Shown piece after piece: positions 25,035 to 37,400 of a stretch of DNA of 64,000 nt. Position numbers and translations under genes: made by a program. This stretch comes from Trogon surrucura (lineage: Eukaryota; Chordata; Aves; Trogoniformes; Trogonidae). Each line of letters begins with the position of its first letter. The stretch's first letter is position 1. The stretch covers positions 3,162,001-3,226,000 of the forward strand of contig CM036623.1 in NCBI GenBank assembly GCA_020746105.1. The letters are read 5' to 3'. The notes under the pieces were generated by a model that was not told the origin of the DNA, ran no database searches, and worked only from the letters and a program-made list of their open reading frames with translations.

Positions 25035-28000
25035 GTAGGTGGATTTCAAATGCCTTTGCGGGGTGCAATGAGAGTCCTACCTCATAAGAAAATGGATTCT
25101 TAGACCCTTGAATTTGGCACCATCCTCTGTGAGTAATCCAATTGAAATTGTGCCTTTGTGTGAGCATGGGTATCTGAGCCTGGTAAATGCAAAATCCAAT
25201 TCTGAAAGATCTTCCTTGCTACCCGCGTCAGTGAGGAACTGAGATACCTTTCGAGTGGTAGGAGCGTGGGGTACATGAGCAGTCCCTTTTTAGACACGCA
25301 CAGCCTATCTGTGCTGAGCTAATTAAGGACACAGAATGCATTCAAGGCTTTTCCTGGCCTCTTTTTTGCTGTTGCACACTTACTTAAAAGTGAGAATATT
25401 GTTTCTCTCTCTCAGTTCAGCTCTTTGGAATAGTCTAAAAATGAAGTTGCGACTTTTTAGAGAAGTACTGGTGTCTTGTCACACAAATGGTTTGCTTCTA
25501 CAAAGTGAAAAACCAAGTCGAGTGTGTTTTCTGAGAGCACGATTGACTCAGAGGGCAGATGGCACAGATGTTTTTAGCAATTGGTTAAAGTGACAGGAGA
25601 AACTCATTAAAATCCCCGCGGAAGGATAAATAGGCATATGTTTAAGCCTGGCGTTTGTTTATGAAGGTTTTTTTACTATTATAAAAATGTATGTTTGTCA
25701 GAATTACTTGTTCTAAAATGGAAATCCCTTTTCAATGTATTGACAAGCTTTATAGTTTAGGTGAATTATAAGCATGACCTCAAATATTGCTCTCTTTTAA
25801 ACAGAGTCTCACTGGAAAAAAGCTTACTGTCATGATTTTTTTTTTTCCCCTCACCACTGCTGTGTTGCTTTATGGCAGCTTCTCTTCCCTAGCATAGAAA
25901 AATATATTGCTGCTTTCTGAGTACTAGAAACCTAGAAGCTTCCTTCCCAGGGCCCAAGAAGACATTGAACTGTTCTTGCAAGTAATACAATTTTAAGTAT
26001 CACAATAAGAAGCAGCAAGGTAGGAGTTCTGTTTTTGCTTTCACCACTTGAATGGCTTAGGTAAGCAACTCCGTGGCTGATACGGACGTATAAACTAGCA
26101 CTGTTTAGTCGCTTAAAATGTGGGATCTGTAATGTGGCACATCCGTATGCAAAAGCATCTATTTCTGGAAGTGGAGAAAATGTTGATTGCCAAACTACAC
26201 AGCCTACTGTACAGCATGATTGCAGAGTCCCAAAGAAGTAACTGAAGACTTCTCTGTCTTAAGCACAGGTAAAGTATTTTTTGCCTTCTGCTTTCTCAGA
26301 CACAACTGAACCCTTTAGCTGAAACTGCTTGTCTTCTGCTTTCCTTTTTCCTCTTACCCTGTGGTGTTACACACTACCTAATAGCCTGGGAGTGTGAGTC
26401 TGCTTCTAGCACTCCCGTGAATCCCTGGGAAGTAGAAATGTTCTTTTAACTGTCACATTCAGATTTTACCTTGCCGGTACTTTCCGTGTGTGCTTGCTGT
26501 CAAAAGATATTTTGTTTTTTTTTCTAACTGTATTATTAATATGACTTCTTGTAGTAGGGCACCAGGTTCATGCTGAACAGTCTTCAGCCCTTCTGTATGA
26601 CAGAGATCCTCTATAGGGGAACTCCCACAGAAATGCAATGGATCCCATGGACCATCAAGCCCAGTCGCATGTGATTGTGATAGATATCCACGAACTTATT
26701 ATGAAATGAGCAATTTAAACCTGTGCTTCCTTCTGTTGAAGGGGGAGAGAAAGACCGGGTAACTAAAATAAAGAAAAGAGGAAGTATGTTGAGGACTACA
26801 AGGCGTAGTTTTGCACCCCAGATTACAGCAGGTTTCCGATTTTGTATGCCAATAATTTCAACGGTGCTTGTGCCAAGGCAATCAGAATGGTTTCTACAGT
26901 GAGAACAGATTCTTTTGGATTCAGCTTAGATTTCTGTTGTCTCTCAAGAACTGAAGGACCTTTAAAGATGAAATCTCGTGAGCCCTCTGGGAATTATAAC
27001 TCTTATTCAGGTCTCGTTCCTTGCTGGCTTCCTCACGTGCTTTTCAATGAAATTCCTTCAGCGCTCAATTATCTGAACTCCCTCCGAACCCTCACTCACA
27101 CATCACAAAGGGTTAAAAGTCAGGAGTAGCTTAAAATGATCAAGCTATGGCATCCATGACTGATGAGCCTCACTGACGAGATTCCAGAGAATAGTTCCAG
27201 ATGGTGTAGCTGTGCATAAAATACACAACCAAGTGTTCCTACCTGGATCTTTTGTCAGCAGGCATCTTAAGATCTGATGTCAAATAAGAGTTCTGCCTCG
27301 AAACTTTGCAGGGATGAGGGACAAATACTTGTGAAATGAGTCTTGGCAAGCTGTCGAGATTATGCAATGGTTGTTAAGGATATATTGGACATCTCTGGCC
27401 AAAGCACATTTAAGTTCTGTGTTAACTGGTTGGTTTCTAGGAACTTGTAGGGCCTATTTAATTTAAAAAAAAAAAAAGTGGGAGAGTTCTAAAATCTTCC
27501 CTTTAGATTTATAGTGGTTGGTTTTGAAAGTCTGCTGGTTATGGAGCTCATTTGTTAGATCACAAGTCACTGTGTAGAAGGAACCCAGCTGTAAGTTACT
27601 GGTGAGAATTGTAACGGTCATTAGCTCATCTCCTGGGATACCTGTATGAACACAACTTTTGGCTAACGTGCTGGCAAGGAAGGTTTCCTCCTGATTTGTG
27701 ATGGGTTGCTTGAAGGTCTACCGTTCGTGTTGGACAGGTGATACTTTGAAATCACTTTTTCAGTCCACTTGCTAGATTCACTTGTTTCATCTTTGAACTT
27801 TCTTATTCCTAGTCAAGGGAGAATCAAGTGGGTCCCTCCTTGGCAGCAACTAATAAAATCTGAAATGATGCTTTTAATCACTTTGCAAATTTAGGCGTGT
27901 TTTTAGGTATGCTCCAAATAAGTTAGGGAACTCTGGATTAGAAATGGTGTGTGAATATCAAAGAAGGAGCAAAGCATGTCAGCATGAAAGGAAAGAAGGT

Positions 28001-30610
28001 GGAAGATTCCAGGTGTCGGGCTTGTCAGAAATGAAGTGTAAAACAATAGGGAGAGTGGAGAATGATTGACACCCTATGGGACAGATGGGCATGTGTTTGT
28101 AGTTTGCTCAGCTTCCATTTTTGCCTGCTTTATGCAAAGGCACAGATCACTGCCTGGAGTAAATGGGTATGAATCTGCTGACTCCAGCAGAGCTGGACTG
28201 GTGGGCACCTGGCCTGCGTACAAGGCAGTTACCTAGTGGAACCAGAAACAGCTCAAAAGCTACTTAGATCAATTTTTGCCCTTTTGAGCTTTTGATTAAA
28301 ACGAAGTAGAAGCTGTATTTTTTTATTTTTATGTACGAGTCATGCAGATTTGCTGCAAATGTTTTGTGGACACCTGGAGATGTTTTACTTTGTATTATTA
28401 GGATAGCTTGGGTCTTCATACCATGACGTTGTGTGATGTCAAAGCTGCCTCTGCCAGTTGAAGAGAGGATGCGGGAATTCTTGGGGCTGATTCAGGTGTG
28501 CACTGTGTGTATCTTGTGAGGGACATGGTGGTCTGATTTGAATAAACTGTTCATGGATAAGATCAACCATGGTGACTAGCCAACTTGATTGCAAAATCCA
28601 AAATTATGTGCACCTGCGTTCTGCAGATTAGGCCGCAGATGTCAAACACCACTTACTGTTCACAATCTGTCCTGGTTGCCAGCTACCAACCTGAGAATGA
28701 ATTTTCTTTAAAAGGCAGTTTTCTGAGCTGCGGTAAAACTGTCTTAAGTTTGCAGATATTTCAAGTCAAATTGTTAAACAGCTCTGCTTTTAAAAAGGTC
28801 TTCCTGTTTTGTTTTTCCCCCTTATGTAACAGATTGGAGGATATCCTATTTAGTCTATCTGGACCATGAAACTGGAGTGTATATTAATACCATTTTTGTA
28901 AGCTCGGTGTTTGATACCAGAGAGACATTTTTAAGAAGAGGGAAGAAGGAGTGCTAAACCACTAGGGAAATAATAAGATGCTGAATTGGGTATATAAGCC
29001 TGCATCATACCATCAGGCTTTAGTAAAAATTTTGAGTACATTTGGGATGAACTATTTGGCAGCTGCTTTGTAATGTTTGGCACTTAGGTAATATTATACA
29101 TTTTCTAATTAACAAAGCAAAAATAGCGAGGTGAAGTCATCCTGCTGCAATCGCATGTTGCTGCAAACATCACAGAAATACCAATCCGTGGAGTGAGGAA
29201 GAGAAGGACTGACAGCCCTTTTAAAAACAAATGGGCAAATGTTGATATTAAAGGGGCTGTTTTTGCTGGAACTGAACTGTGGAATGGCAGACACAAAAGA
29301 TAGTGGTATGCACACACCTCTCCAGCCAGCATGGTATAGGGGGTTGTTCCAAGTCAAGGCTGTAAAAGGGCTGGCGTGACCTTTGGGAATCAATGAGGGA
29401 GGATGTGAGAAGTAATCAGGGCTTGCGTGTTCATGAACTGGAGAAAAATTGTGTGTCTTGTCTGCACTTTAGCAGCGATTTGTGAAGAGGCGTCGCTTGA
29501 GCCAAGGGTTGGATTGCAAAAGAGGATGCTGCAACAGTGATGAGCTCTTAAATGTGGTGGTGTGCTACGTGTTGGCTGTCAGGAGAGAGTTCAACCTACA
29601 AAGGCCAGTTAAAATTGCCAGGAGGTAGATGGACACCTTAGCAGTAAAATGTCTGTTAATTTTGCCTTATAGTAAGGGATTGGTTGTGTCACCTTTGTCT
29701 CCTCGCTAGACAAATTGGACGAAGAGCTGAGTCTCCCTTCTGCCTGGCCTCCTAATGTATTTGTACTACAGGCAATACCAGAAAATATTTGTTTCTACCA
29801 GCTACGTGGTGAACACGTAGTTTTAGTCATGTAGTTGTGAGTGTGCCAACACTAAGTAGATACTACATGAACATGCTTTATACTTCTCTTTTATGTTCAG
29901 GAGAGGAACCAGATATGCCTGTCTATTGTCCTGTATCCTCTGATGGAGAGACAAGAAAACACAATTTCATTTGTGAATCTGCGCTTTGATTTTCCTGTGA
30001 GAAATTTGCAGCTCTCTGGGTAATCTGTGCTGGGTTTTTGCTGCTTAGTTGTCTCCTGTGAAGGTGTCTTTAGTCAGACAGCTAGCTATGAAACAGAAGG
30101 TGCAGCCACACCATCTGGTTTTGTAATAATGTCCTGTGTCATGCCAAGCAAGATGAGACTCCTAAGCTTGAACGGGAGATCTGCAGCTGGTAGTTAGGTG
30201 TTCCAGTTAACAGCATTGCCAGTGCTTCCTTTTCAGCTCAAAGAGCGAGCTTGTGTTGGAAGGGTCAGTCCTGCTGGCAGGGCTGTCCTCCAGTGGAGGT
30301 GTGCAAACAAGGCCTGATCATCCGGTTGCTTTGGCAAGGAGAGGGAAAAAAGGAAGTTGCAGTTTGGAGGTTGTATCATGGCTAATTAGGAATAAAAACC
30401 CCACCGAATGCTACTTTTCTAAATTCAGTGTAAATTTTGTTCAAGAAAGTCTTTTCATTCTCTGAGTAACAGTCTTGCTCTTTACAGAAGCTCGTCATAG
30501 GTCCACCTGAGATCAAAACTCGACGTGCAAAGGGTGTTGTGCAAACATCCCACAAACAAGCTGAGCCTAAAGATGAGAGTGGCATAGGGTCAGAAGGGAC
30601 ACAAGGTCAA

Positions 30611-30720
30611 AGGGAGGTGAGGTGACCGACTTGTAGCCACACAGTGGGTCAGTGGCAGAGTTAATAGAGGCACTCTTGCTTTGTAAACTACAGGCATCAG
30701 TGCTGAACACTAGTGCTATG
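30611..30720 (-). mobile_element. Possible ancient MIR/L2-like SINE remnant
   Basis: aggtgaggtgaccgacttgt then agccacacagtgggtcagtg and gcagagtt resembles the reverse complement of the MIR core and 3' region (aggtgaagtgacttgcccaaggtcacacag ... gtggcagag). Downstream, ctgaacactagtgctatg fits the usual gctctaaccactagac continuation. Divergence is high, as expected for a repeat older than birds. Confidence 0.5.
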
Positions 30721-31442
30721 AGCAATAACTTTTTTTCCAAAGATCAGGGTTCGATTTCCATAATTTCAGACTTGTGAAATCCTTCTTCGGGAATAATACG
30801 CTATGTTTTAAACGAAACTGTTGGCCAACTGGAAACTCAATCTCCGGAGTCATCAGTTGTGTAAGTTAGGCTCGAAAGCTTTGGTCTATGTCTTTATCAA
30901 AACTATTTACAGCATTGTCATTTGTTTCCAGATATGTTTAGATGGAAATTGCTTCTATTGCCATGGAATGTGAATTCAGTTGATCTGAGAACCCAGACTG
31001 GCTGGTGCCAGACAGTGCTGGTGTTAGTGATTCTGTTGCTGAAGCTGATGTGATCTGTGAAGCAAACTGTGGGATCTTCAGGGATGCAGTGGATTTTCTT
31101 TGTTAACCAACATGATTTCTGTGCGTGGTAGAATGGGGGTTCAACCTGGATCACTATGGTGCTCCTGAAAGATTCTGATGATTGGATTTTGCAGTTTCTG
31201 CGCTGAAAATCTTTTGGTCAGTTGATTCATAGGAAAAAGAAGAAGGTGCTAGTCCCTGTGTCAGAGTCCCATGGAAAGAGATGTTTGCTGTTTCTTCTCT
31301 TTCTAGACCCAACATTGGTACTGTTAGATCTCATGTTTGCAGATGTAAACACTGAGTCAATCTGTATCTCTGTAGGGCAAATCTCTCCTCTTTGACCCAT
31401 CAGCCATCACTGTTAGGCTTATCTGTGTCTTTGCTCTGTAAC

Positions 31443-31531
31443 AGCGAGCTGGACCTGGAAGGGGTTAAGGTCATACTGCCATCAGCTGAAAGAAGTGCAG
31501 AGCTGAGATCTTAACCCCTTCAAGCTCTGCT
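31443..31531 (+). other. Long imperfect stem-loop in SMOC1 intron 2
   Basis: gaaggggttaag (31458-31469) is perfectly complementary to cttaaccccttc (31510-31521). The stem extends inward through GTC/GAT with one G-T pair. After an internal loop it extends outward through GAGCT (31446-31450) with AGCTC (31523-31527), then AGC with GCT. The 34-base loop can form a further CAGCT/AGCTG pair. The overall size of about 89 nt is in the range of small structured RNAs, but function is unproven. Confidence 0.5.
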
Positions 31532-32010
31532 TGCAAAGTGATGGGGTTTTTCTGGCAGCAGAGTGTGTAACTGATATGAGAAAGTATAATGCACACCTGG
31601 AGGTAAGTACTGGGGCTAGTACTAGCAGCTGTGTTTCAGGAAAGCACATCTAACCTTATCTGATCCACACAAAGGTGGAAGTTTGGATGGGTGGCTGGGT
31701 TGTTTTAGCATCTTACTGGGAGAGTTCCTTAGAGAAGCTTTGTTAGGGCCATCCCTTCTTCCTCATCGCTCACTTCTGGGTCTGAAACACAATGTCCTCT
31801 GGGAAGGCCTTTAGCTGTGTGAATGTGCTCCAGCAGTTGTTAGAAGAAGCTTCCAGAGCCTTTGGATGACCATAAAAAAATACTGCCTAGGAAATTAGGC
31901 AGCTCTTCATTAACTGTCTTTTAGCTTGATTGTTTAAGGTTCCTATTTGTCTTTGGTGCTAACTCCATAGCCGCCTCATTAAAGTGCAGTTAATGGTCCT
32001 TGATGCCTTT

Positions 32011-32044
32011 TGTTTGTTTGTTTTTCTTTTTTTCCCCCCCACAG
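32011..32044 (+). promoter_or_regulatory. SMOC1: Second 3' splice site upstream of SMOC1 exon 3
   Basis: A strong T- and C-rich tract (tttgttttt, ctttttttcccccccacag) ends in AG at 32043-32044, 79 nt before the normal exon 3 start. By eye its pyrimidine tract is better than that of the normal acceptor. Joined after the Kazal exon (phase 1) it gives a stop at 32062-32064. Entered in phase 0 it reads 26 open codons straight into the thyroglobulin domain. Use in vivo is unknown. Confidence 0.5.
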
Positions 32045-32123
32045 CTGCATCTTGCATCTGGTAGTTTTGAAGAGGCCAAATGGTGTTTACAATCCAAGTG
32101 CGTTCTGCTTTTCTCTTTGTTAG

Positions 32124-32236
32124 ATGCTGGCCAAAGCAAGTGTCGATTAGAGAGAGCTCAAGCACTGGAACAGGCAAAGAAGCCCCAGGAAACAGTCTTC
32201 ATCCCAGAATGCAATGAGGATGGATCATTCACGCAG
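32124..32236 (+). CDS. SMOC1: SMOC1 exon 3: first half of thyroglobulin type-1 domain
   Basis: 113 bases: two bases complete the Asp codon begun by the previous exon, then 37 full codons follow. The product reads DAGQSKCRLERAQALEQA and ends PECNEDGSFTQ, which is the N-terminal half of a thyroglobulin type-1 repeat (first two of six cysteines, with the PEC and DGSFTQ signatures). In SMOC proteins this extracellular cysteine-rich module follows the Kazal domain. The acceptor is TTCTCTTTGTTAG at 32111-32123 and the donor is CAG|GTAAAA. The exon leaves in phase 0, directly before the VQC of the next exon. The local reading frame stays open upstream of the exon as far as a second, stronger-looking acceptor at 32043-32044. 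That open frame is intronic if the normal acceptor is used. Confidence 0.96.
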
Positions 32237-32417
32237 GTAAAATTTCTATTGGCTTCCTTCAGCCAGGCTCTCAGTGGCTGCAGGAGATTTACTGTTAATG
32301 CCTGAGCCACTCGTTGACAGCACCATGTCTGACTCAGTTACTCAGGTGAAAGTGCTGAAAGCTGGGGACTTTGACTAGGTGGAGGCTTTGATTTGGTCAC
32401 CATACCTCAAAAGACCC

Positions 32418-32433
32418 ATATATATATATATAT
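32418..32433. repeat. AT dinucleotide microsatellite
   Basis: Eight alternating AT units between cccat- and -cggtg. Confidence 0.9.
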
Positions 32434-33459
32434 CGGTGTCTATCTCCAGCGTAGTGCAGAAACAAATGGCGTCAACCTCCCGCAAAGCATAGAAACAAGA
32501 ACAAATTGCAGGGGAGATCAATTTTTCCTCGAAGATGAGGTGCAGAGAGCTGTGGCTCGCTCAGAACAGGGTGGACCAAGCTACTTCTGCTATTACCTAT
32601 CCTTCATTTATTCCAGCAAAAAAAGAATGGGCTGTTGAGCCTCTTCCCTCTGCAAGGTATTTGCTAGTGACGAACTTCTCTTTCCCTGTTGTGGGTTGGG
32701 GGTCTGGCAGGGAGATGATGAGACTGTACCAGTCGTGGGGATTGTGGACTCTTTCATGATGCTGCTTCTCTTGGGAAGCAGCTGTCTCCAGCGGGAGTAG
32801 GAGAGGAGGCTTGTGTTTCATTGGCCTTTCATGTCAGTGAAAAACCAGCAGTCAGTCCTTGTTGCTGAGCATCCTTCAGAAGGAGCTGGACTGGGAGAGG
32901 TGCTACAGAATTCCAGAGAAGCTGAAGTAGTTATGGCAAAAAGAAAGCCCACATGAAGGAGGTTTTGAGAGGAAGAGTAGTTTGCTGAGGCAGGGTAGAA
33001 ATGATGAATGATTCTCGATCCTGTTGCCACTGGCATATTGAGTAGTGTCCCAGTGCTAAGTGAACTGGGCGTTAAAAACGACTTGTGCACTTCCCTAACG
33101 GGTAGGAGGGATACGGTGTCTGCTCGGTTTGGCACACATCTCAAAAACCATCCTGTAACCCTGATGACCTCTAGTTTGTTAATTTAGGTGAATCGCACAA
33201 CTCTTCTTGCCTTCACTTCCCTATATCTAGCACTGCTCTAGAGATCTTGTGCCTCAGAGAAATTTTGGGATTTATTAGTTGTTGTTTACAAAGTCTTTTG
33301 AAGGTTAAAAAATAAATAAATCCAAAATATAATCAATATTGGCTTCAAAAAGATGAGAAAGACAAAAAGCTTTGGGGTTGGTTCAAACACTTTGTGATGC
33401 CTGGGGGAAGAGAAGAGGAAAGATTGTTTTTTTGTGATAACCCACCCAAACTTTTTATT

Positions 33460-33469
33460 CCCCCCCCCC
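33460..33469. repeat. Poly-C run (10 C)
   Basis: Ten consecutive C after ctttttatt, within a C/T-rich stretch. Confidence 0.85.
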
Positions 33470-34416
33470 ACCTCAGCCTTACCCTCCCATTATCTGGTGT
33501 GTGGGAGTGTTTTCGTTTTGGTGTTGGTTTTTTTTTTTTAATGGTGAAGTGGGAAAAATCTTATCCATCCTGCCAACTTTGTATACCTCATGGGAGCAGC
33601 ATCATATTTGTGTGCAGCGTGGACTGTCTTGGGAAGGTGGGGTAAGAAAGAAGGTGGCTGCCATTTCTTCCAGTCCAGCTACACTCTCATTTGCTGAAAT
33701 TTGATTTTGTGTGGAGCTGCTCAGGTTATATTGGCAGTGGCAGGGAATTCTTTTAAAACCTAGCACAGTGGGCCAACTAAGTGTTCTGTGTTAAACTTTA
33801 TAGTTCAAGAAAAAAGAGGAAGGAAAGCTGACTTTCCAATGCCTCTGTCACCTGTCCCTTGGCTTCTTGCAGAGTAAAGAGGTGACATTTTTTTTCCTGA
33901 TAAGCTGTTCCGAGAATGCAGTTGACAATGTTTTGCTTCAGATGGGTTTATCTGGAAGGTTGGTACTGGTGTTGGGATTGCGGAGCAGTTCCTGGGCCTC
34001 TTTTCTGCACATTCCCTGGCCAGCGTGGGTTGCTAGTGGAGGGGCAGCATGAAACTGCTTACAAAAATGGTGTGTTTTCAGCTGGCAGCCAAGTGATATT
34101 TCACATTCTTCCTCCATTCAGTCCTATCTGTGAGAGCTAAAATACTTTTGTTTTACCTGGCATGATGAAGGAAGGCTCTGATCCCTTTGTGACTGGTATT
34201 AACTGACATTCATATCATTCCTTGGATCATAAAAATACCCCACGTTCCACATACTTCAGGAACCAGCTTCATCATTTATAATGCAGCATTTCAGGTCATT
34301 GTCCCTGCATAAGATGCGAGTGAAAAACAATGTTGGAGGAAGCTAACTGGTTTCAACCTGCATTTGAGACAAATATTTTCTTTAGCTTCTGATCAAATTA
34401 ATTAAACTTTGTGTTG

Positions 34417-34438
34417 TTTTTTTTTTTTTTTTTTTTTT
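34417..34438. repeat. Poly-T tract (22 T)
   Basis: Longest homopolymer seen in the window. It is not followed by a recognisable exon. Confidence 0.9.
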
Positions 34439-37400
34439 CTTAAAAGGATGCATAAAAACTAAGACTTTGGTGAACAGTCTAAACAGTTTTTGCTTCCAGC
34501 AACTCGTGAATAGATCTCATCCGGTGGAGGTGGTTTGGATACTGCATCTCTTGTGCAGAGAACTGGCTCCCCCAGGTTCTGCTCTGTAGGGAAGCTTTGT
34601 AGGCCAGCTCCTGGAATTCCTGAGGCCTTGTTGCAGTCAGCTCTGAACTGTTACTGGTTTATTCTGGTGCAGTACCCAGAGAGCTGCTCCATCCAAACTC
34701 CAAAATCTCAGTTGGGAAGTCCAGAACACGGCAGCATCTTTCCACAAAAGCTGCTCTCCAGCCTTGTATCCTCATCCCAACAAGAATCTAAGCAGATGCA
34801 TCTGCTTCTGGGTCTACTCTATTCGTAGAGTTGGCTAGGGAAATTTTTCTATAACTTCCCCCCTTCTATGTAACTGTTATTAGAGGAATATTTTGGATAG
34901 CAATCAGAGGAGAAACAAAGATATATGCATGTATTTAGAATATCAAATGTCTCAGTTGTTATAGCATTCACTCAAGATGTGGATGACTTGCTTTCAGGTC
35001 ATGATCTGAGCTTCTTTTTCATAGGTGCGTATACAGTAGCTGTTCAGGCCCACATCATCATCCTCGCCATCAGGCTTCAAAAGGTCTGGGGTTTTGTCTA
35101 ATTAATTGTTGGAAATTCTTGAAAGTTTTGCAGGATTGAAAAACATGAAGGGTGCAGGTTTGGGAGCTGCGTTTGGTAGTGGTAACTATGTTCACTGAAC
35201 CTGCTCGATCTTAACCAGACTGAATGGTTGCTTTTGTGGTTTATCATCCTCCTCCTGATGAGAAACTTAACTGCAGTCACTATGGGTAAACACTGCAAAC
35301 AGCACTAAGTGACTCTGTTCCTCGCTGAAGGCGAAGACCTATTTTGGTTTTCATTTAACTCTACGTTAGAGGGATGTCCCGTGTGTCTTGAACATTTGTA
35401 TAATCTGTCTGTATTTCATTGAGTGTAAGATTTAGACCAAAAAAGAAGTGTTGTCACCTATTCTATTACCTGAATGGCCAGTTTTCCTAGGCATGACTAA
35501 TTATAATGGGTTTCGTGTGCTGTGTGAAGAGGAGCAGGCACCTGTCAATTCGCTGGTTTTCATAACTGTTTCTATGTACCGTGTGTGCTGCTTCCCTTAT
35601 TCTGGGAGTTTGTGTGTTGCAGAGATCTTATCAAATCCCTTTTTAGCACTGCTTGCGCATCTAAAAATGTGGCGTGGGTTTGCAGCATGGAAGAGGTGGT
35701 GGCACTGCAGGCATGATGGGATGGCTGTAGATGGGAGTATACCCAATTAATTGCTCTGGAATTGATAGGTCTTCATGTTTCAGTCTGGGTGGGGAATATT
35801 ACTTCCTATACTGCAGGCTAAGTGCAGAGAGCTTTTGTTAATGTAAGGACGCAGATAAAATTTAAGTTGTTCGCAACAGAAGAATGTTTATTTGATGCAA
35901 GTAATTTGATTAATTGTATAAAGCTGAGGTCATGTACTGTTGTGCAAAATTGGACATGACTGAAACCAGCTTCTGTTCCCAAGACTTGCGCTCTCCTATT
36001 TGCTGTTATGCTGCGTTTTGCATAAATGCCATTCCCTTTCCATGCTGCACTTAACCTGCTGTGATCTGTTCTTCATAAACAACAGGCTCTATTGGGTAGT
36101 CTGCTCACTTTCTTTTGCTGCCTAGTGCCGTTGGGCTTGTTGCCATGGGCTGAGAGAGACTTGCATTCTTCCTAGTTTTCCCCCAAGCAGTTTTTTTAGA
36201 AAAGGTTGCTGAAGTTTTAAACAAGATCTGTTTCAGACAGATTAATATGTACACGAATAACGTTTAATCCTGCTCCAGGAGTGTAGCCTTGTGGTGCTAT
36301 TCGCCACCACCTTCCACTGTCTGGCTGGTTTCTTTTCCTTGCAGGTCTGCGTACAAGTGGCTGAGAGCAAGTGTCCTTGGAGAGTTTGAGTTGAGGGCTC
36401 TCAAAATTGCAGCCGCAGGGTGCGGTTACAGCGCAGCACCGACGTTATTCCTAGAGCCAATGCGTCGGTCAAACCTGTTGCCTTATGAGAGAATCAGTGA
36501 GTGGGCTGGCTTTCTCAGGGCAGTGTTCTGTTATCAGATAGCTCCCAGAGAATTCCCACATCTGGTACTACAAGTCTTGTTTGGAAAGAGTCATCTATGT
36601 TACAGTCCGTAGCGATTAGTTCCATTCTGTGCTGTGCTGGTGCATGTACAAAGTACGGCTTTCTCCTAAGTCCCACAGACAAACCCCTTGCTAAAATGAG
36701 TGAGGAACCTTCTCAGCCTTAATGTGACTTTGTGATCCAAGTCTGTTCCTCTGCATTGGCTGGTGTAGCACGACGCTGGGCAGAATTACAAACTCATTTC
36801 TTAATGCAGCACGGTGCTGCGGGGCACTGTGTAGACATGTCCCGCATTCCCTGGGTGCTGTCTATTATTCCATTATTCAGTGCTCATACTCTAGCAATAC
36901 TAAGCTCTCAAGGACTTAACCTCTCCTTTCAGAAGGAAAGAACACAGTCTGTCTTGCTACATGAAAGAAACTTTCTTTACAAAGAATCTCAGCTTTAATT
37001 AGTAGATAGTTCTGGCTTTTTTTTTTTCTTTATTAAAAGACATGCCTTCTATAAAAGATGGAGCTGGAGCTCTCTGAATACTGCTCTGCAGATTTGTCTT
37101 TCATCCCGCAGCTCTCATTGTGTTTCTTGTTTGTATATTGGGATAAAGTTAGCCTGTGGGTGGGTAAGGAGGTAGCAACTTCAGCTGTTCATGGCATTTT
37201 TTCAAAGTACCACCAGTCAGGAGAGCAAAGGAACAGATTCTTAAAGCACGAGCGGACACCCTTAAGGAAAGTGACAATGTAAGATCATTCCTAACTTTAA
37301 AAGGTTCTGTGCCAGAAGCAGAGAGCCTCTCTTGGGATACCTCTCCTGAGCTAAAAATGGTACCTGTGTCAGCGTGTGTGTTGGGGATGCCCTTGATCAT

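Larger units (their letters stand above)
25035..32123 (+). other. SMOC1: SMOC1 intron 2 (7,089 bp)
   Basis: Runs from the GTAGGT donor after the Kazal exon to the TTAG acceptor of exon 3. It contains a possible MIR-like remnant (30611-30720), a long imperfect hairpin (31443-31531), T- or A-rich tracts and, 79 bases before its end, a second acceptor (32043-32044). No other gene is seen. Confidence 0.93.

Noticed and set aside
30745-30760. tRNA B-box-like word (ggttcgattt)
   Set aside because: There is no A box at the right distance and no cloverleaf could be drawn.
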